64,000 bases of DNA from Zhenhengia yiwuensis (GTDB lineage Bacteria; Bacillota; Clostridia; Lachnospirales; Cellulosilyticaceae), in assembly GCF_014384995.1 (NCBI RefSeq), contig NZ_JACRSY010000008.1:71674-135673 (forward strand), in the 5' to 3' direction. How positions within the stretch are numbered: the first letter of the stretch is position 1; the number at the start of each line of letters is the position of its first letter. The position numbers were made by a program, and so were the translations under genes. Below, piece by piece: positions 61,281 to 64,000 of the stretch. The notes under the pieces were generated by a model. It had not been told where the DNA came from and ran no database searches. It saw nothing but the letters and a program-made list of their open reading frames with translations.

Positions 61281-62561
61281 ATGATTATACAACCTGCTTC
61301 TCACTTAAAAGGGACTCTCTCTATTCCAGGTGATAAATCCATCTCTCACCGTAGTATTATGTTTGGTAGTATCGCTAAAGGTACTACTAAAATTCATAAC
61401 TTTCTTATGGGGGATGACTGCTTATCCACTATTGAGTGTTTCCGTAAACTAGGTATAGATATTGAAATGCATAACGACCATATCCTCGTTCATGGCAAAG
61501 GCCTACATGGACTTGAGCCTGCTGCTGAAATCCTAGACTGCGGTAATAGTGGCACAACAACACGTCTTATTTCTGGTATATTAGCAGGTCAGCCTTTTAC
61601 CTCTACTTTGACTGGGGATGCTTCTATTCAAAAACGTCCTATGAAACGTATTATAGAACCACTTCGCCAGATGCATGCTGCTATAGAAGGTAAAGATGAT
61701 AACTTCTGTCCTCTTACTATTTCCCCAAGCACTTTAGAGGGTATTTGTTATACCTCTCCTGTAGCTAGCGCTCAGGTTAAATCCTGTGTACTTCTTGCTG
61801 GCCTCTATGCGAACACTCCAACTACTGTATGTGAGCCTGCTCTATCGCGCGATCATACAGAACGTATGCTAAGCGCTTTTGGTGCTATTATAGAACGTAA
61901 AGATAAATGTGTAACGATTTATCCTAATCCTGAGCTTGAGGCAATGGAAGTCGTTGTCCCTGGTGATATTTCTTCAGCTGCTTTCTTTATGGTTGCCGGA
62001 CTTATTGTCCCAAATAGTAAACTTATACTTCAAAATGTAGGCATCAATCCTACAAGACGTGGTATTTTAGATGCCCTTCTGGCTATGGGCGGACGCATTA
62101 CCTGCTTTAATGAAAGAGAGCTTTGTGGGGAACCTGTATGTGATATGATAATTGAAAGCTCAGACCTTCACGGTATTACCATAGAAGGTGATATTATTCC
62201 AACTATGATTGATGAAATTCCTGCTTTTGCTGTAGCAGCACTCTTTGCACACGGAACCACTATTATTAAAGATGCAAAAGAACTTCGTGTTAAAGAATCT
62301 AATCGTATTGATACGATGTGCCATGAATTAGGTAAAATGGGTGCTGTTATTAGGCCACTAGAAGATGGCATGATTATAGAAGGGAATGCAACGCTTCATG
62401 GGGCTATACTTGAAAGTTATGATGATCATCGTATTGCCATGAGCTTAGCTGTGGCTGCTCTTAAAGCAACTACACCATCCCAAATTCTTAATAGCGAATG
62501 TATTCGTATCTCTTATCCACATTTCTTTGAGCATTTAAAAGCTGTAAGTACTGAGGCTTAA
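61281..62561 (+). CDS. aroA: EPSP synthase
   Basis: 3-Phosphoshikimate 1-carboxyvinyltransferase, sixth step of the shikimate pathway. The 426 residues show GDKSISHRSIMFGSIAKG, DCGNSGTTTRLISG, RPMKRIIEPL and RVKESNRIDTM, the substrate-binding blocks of the family. The pattern fits the class II (CP4-like) group typical of Firmicutes. AAGGAG lies seven bases before the ATG at 61281; the TTG at 61275 is not needed. Third gene of the aro operon; its end forms a terminator. It shares PEP as co-substrate with aroF. Confidence 0.96.
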   Translation: MIIQPASHLKGTLSIPGDKSISHRSIMFGSIAKGTTKIHNFLMGDDCLSTIECFRKLGIDIEMHNDHILVHGKGLHGLEPAAEILDCGNSGTTTRLISGILAGQPFTSTLTGDASIQKRPMKRIIEPLRQMHAAIEGKDDNFCPLTISPSTLEGICYTSPVASAQVKSCVLLAGLYANTPTTVCEPALSRDHTERMLSAFGAIIERKDKCVTIYPNPELEAMEVVVPGDISSAAFFMVAGLIVPNSKLILQNVGINPTRRGILDALLAMGGRITCFNERELCGEPVCDMIIESSDLHGITIEGDIIPTMIDEIPAFAVAALFAHGTTIIKDAKELRVKESNRIDTMCHELGKMGAVIRPLEDGMIIEGNATLHGAILESYDDHRIAMSLAVAALKATTPSQILNSECIRISYPHFFEHLKAVSTEA

Positions 62562-62585
62562 GCCCCAGTACTTACAGCTTTTTAC
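62537..62585 (+). terminator. terminator of the aro operon
   Basis: AAAAGCTGTAAGTACTG / CAGTACTTACAGCTTTT, a perfect 17-base stem followed by TTAC and T-rich DNA. It overlaps the aroA stop. Confidence 0.9.
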
Positions 62586-62623
62586 TTTTATTTTTTGTAA
62601 CAAATGCAATACTTCGTATATAT

Positions 62624-62653
62624 TTGATTAACAGTTTATTTATATGTTATAAT
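62624..62653 (+). promoter_or_regulatory. possible promoter of the secreted stalk protein
   Basis: TTGATT (62624-62629), 18 bases, TATAAT (62648-62653). The ATG is only 19 bases past the -10, leaving a very short leader that begins within the ribosome site, so use of this promoter is uncertain. Confidence 0.4.
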
Positions 62654-62671
62654 CTATCAAGGAGGTGGATT

Positions 62672-63763
62672 ATGAAAAATTTAGTTAAAATGCTTGTTTT
62701 CTTCTTTATATTTTTATCCACAACAACACTTCAAGCATCTACAACTTATTCACTTAAAGTGAACAATATCTTATACAACTTAGAATCTCCACTTATTCAA
62801 AAAAATGATATGCTTTACATAACAGCTGATGAACTCGCTGAAATTACTTTTGGTACCCTTACAGAACACAAAGGTACTTATACCCTCTCTGTTCAAGGTA
62901 AAGATGTCCTATTTGCTCCAAATAAGCTGTCCTTTAACCTAGAAGGTAAAAGCTATACTTTTTCAGTTAGTCCATTTATTTTAGACGATAAACTTTATAT
63001 ACCTATTGAATTATTAAGTTCCTTAGGCTATTCGCTTAAAACAAACTCTAATACTCAGGAAATTTTTCTAAATATCCCTACGCCTTATTCTCGTAATATG
63101 GATGATCCACAAGAACACCGCTTTATTGACTCTTTTTATAACTTAGAGAGGTTGCCAGCACATTTACTTAATCTAAGTAGTGAAGAAGTTCTTCAGTCCG
63201 CTATTACATCTGCAGTATCTTCTAAACAGTATATAAGCTTTTTAGATAATACCAATAAAGCAAAGCTTGCTGACTTTATTAGAACACGTGTTACGTATTC
63301 TCCTTATAATAATATGAAAGTAAGCTTTAGGGTTATTAATACACATACTTACCCTAATACCTTTACAGATACAATAACGCTTCCCCTTAAGGTGAGCTTC
63401 TCAGGGGATAATCTTATTCTATATATAGGGGATACACGTATTAACTCTCCTATGTACTGGGCTACATTTTATCCTTCTAAAACTCTAACGCAAATGGATC
63501 TTCATAAAAGCTTTGATGCAACCCTTATGAGAGCCTTATATGAATATTATCGTAACACATATGGACTAAAAGATGATAAGTACTTTCAGCCGTTTACACT
63601 TATTAGTTCAGATCGTACTAACGAGATGGTTCATGATGCCTATAGCCTTTCATTTAAGTCAGATGATTCTTTAACGGAATATGAATCCACTTACACAGTT
63701 CGTGTAAACCGTATACATCCTTCAGGTTCTATACACTATATTATAGACCTTCTAGCGGAATAA
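62672..63763 (+). CDS. secreted protein with copper amine oxidase N-terminal-like domain
   Basis: A 363-residue exported protein. The signal peptide is MKNLVKMLVFFFIFLSTT followed by TLQAS. Residues about 25-135 form the copper amine oxidase stalk domain: YSLKVNNILYNLESPLI, LYITADELAEI, SPFILDDKLYIPIELLSSLG. The remaining 230 residues (SFYNLERLPAHLLNLSSEEV, RVTYSPYNNMKVSFRV) are unrecognised, beta-rich and without metal-binding motifs. AAGGAGG lies six bases before the ATG at 62672. It is the second such domain in the window. Surface location is likely; function is unknown. Confidence 0.85.
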   Translation: MKNLVKMLVFFFIFLSTTTLQASTTYSLKVNNILYNLESPLIQKNDMLYITADELAEITFGTLTEHKGTYTLSVQGKDVLFAPNKLSFNLEGKSYTFSVSPFILDDKLYIPIELLSSLGYSLKTNSNTQEIFLNIPTPYSRNMDDPQEHRFIDSFYNLERLPAHLLNLSSEEVLQSAITSAVSSKQYISFLDNTNKAKLADFIRTRVTYSPYNNMKVSFRVINTHTYPNTFTDTITLPLKVSFSGDNLILYIGDTRINSPMYWATFYPSKTLTQMDLHKSFDATLMRALYEYYRNTYGLKDDKYFQPFTLISSDRTNEMVHDAYSLSFKSDDSLTEYESTYTVRVNRIHPSGSIHYIIDLLAE

Positions 63764-63767
63764 GCAT

Positions 63768-63810
63768 AAGAAATGAGGCAGCCCTCCTTATGGACTGCCT
63801 CATTTCTTAT
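63768..63810 (+). terminator. hairpin after the secreted protein gene
   Basis: AAGAAATGAGGCAG / CTGCCTCATTTCTT perfect 14-base stem with a 13-base loop; the T-run is weak on the plus strand, so termination efficiency is uncertain. Confidence 0.65.
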
Positions 63811-63843
63811 AAAAAAAAGGTAACTGCAATATATTATCTGAAC

Positions 63844-64000
63844 TGCTACCCGTCAAGTAGACAACTAAAAAAATAAAAACTTGGAGTTGTCAATAAAAAG
63901 TAGACACAAAGTTAAGTTGATTTTATGAATTTAATTCTTCAAATTGTGCAGGTGAAATATACCCAAGAGCAGAATGAATTCGCTTTGTGTTATAATACAT
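63844..64000 (-). mobile_element. end of an IS3-family insertion sequence
   Basis: The right edge holds one end of the element: TGCTACCCGTCAAGTAGACA at 63844-63863 looks like the terminal repeat, starting with TG as in IS3 elements. A repeat-like copy, GTCAATAAAAAGTAGACAC, lies just inside. The transposase tail follows. The other end is beyond the window. Confidence 0.7.
63923..64000 (-). CDS. IS3-family transposase, C-terminal 25 residues
   Basis: The last 25 codons of an OrfB integrase-type transposase: MYYNTKRIHSALGYISPAQF then EELNS and TAA at 63923-63925. YN.KRIHSALGY.SP is the diagnostic end of the IS150/IS3 group. The Met here is internal; the gene starts beyond the right edge. Confidence 0.9.
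   Translation of the reverse strand: MYYNTKRIHSALGYISPAQFEELNS

Overview
The window is low-GC DNA from a Gram-positive anaerobe of the Clostridia. Genes carry strong AGGAGG-type ribosome binding sites. Two aminoacyl-tRNA synthetase loci use T-box leaders. There are ATP- and PPi-type phosphofructokinases, Sdp- and Bce-type membrane modules and copper-amine-oxidase-like stalk domains. The gene repertoire recalls Lachnospirales such as Cellulosilyticum, but that placement is an impression and was not tested.

Layout. 0-7 kb holds housekeeping genes on the minus strand: a TrkH/KtrB potassium channel (cut by the window edge), pyk, pfkA and dnaE. 7.3-12.8 kb is a rearranged Bce-type envelope-stress module: histidine kinase, then a TraX-like membrane protein with an ABC ATPase and permease, faced by the response regulator. 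A perfect BceR-type operator lies before the TraX-ABC operon. 12.9-23.4 kb is a decay zone. It contains a beheaded trpS with a truncated Trp T-box, an ECF sigma/anti-sigma pair, a DUF4091 glycosidase-like gene whose best start is out of frame, a structured-RNA candidate, an internally deleted tmrB, an IS1595 remnant inside an acetyltransferase and a second broken acetyltransferase. 23.5-27.3 kb has stand-alone accessory genes, including a GrpB-HAD fusion.

27.4-36.5 kb is the most unusual locus. One minus-strand operon encodes a lipoprotein with a propeller-like front and a solute-binding domain, two sugar-type ABC permeases, a long coiled-coil HlyD-type adaptor and a MacB-core-like membrane protein. 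No ATPase is present. A two-component system is transcribed divergently from it. 36.6-42 kb has small metabolic and regulatory genes. At 42.1 kb lies a lone initiator tRNA with its own promoter and terminator. 42.2-46.8 kb carries a flippase-like protein with a GT4 glycosyltransferase, a MATE exporter preceded by an uncalled 52-residue ORF, and a frameshifted Crp/Fnr regulator.

46.9-54.2 kb holds a class V aminotransferase, pheT and pheS with an intact Phe T-box, a hemerythrin-like protein whose 3' end contains the pheS promoter, and a PPi-type phosphofructokinase. 54.2-59 kb has a GH109-like oxidoreductase fold protein and an ABC-2 exporter divergent from an sdpR-sdpI pair across a shared palindrome. 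59-62.6 kb is the aroF-tyrA-aroA operon behind a duplicated promoter-like sequence. The window ends with a copper-amine-oxidase-domain secreted protein and the end of an IS3-family element.

The metabolic genes fit together. Glycolysis can use ATP or PPi at the phosphofructokinase step, a small pyrophosphatase competes for PPi, and aroF draws on the PEP that pyk consumes. Envelope sensing recurs: the Bce module, ECF sigma/anti-sigma pair, the operon with its two-component system and the Sdp module are each paired with membrane proteins.
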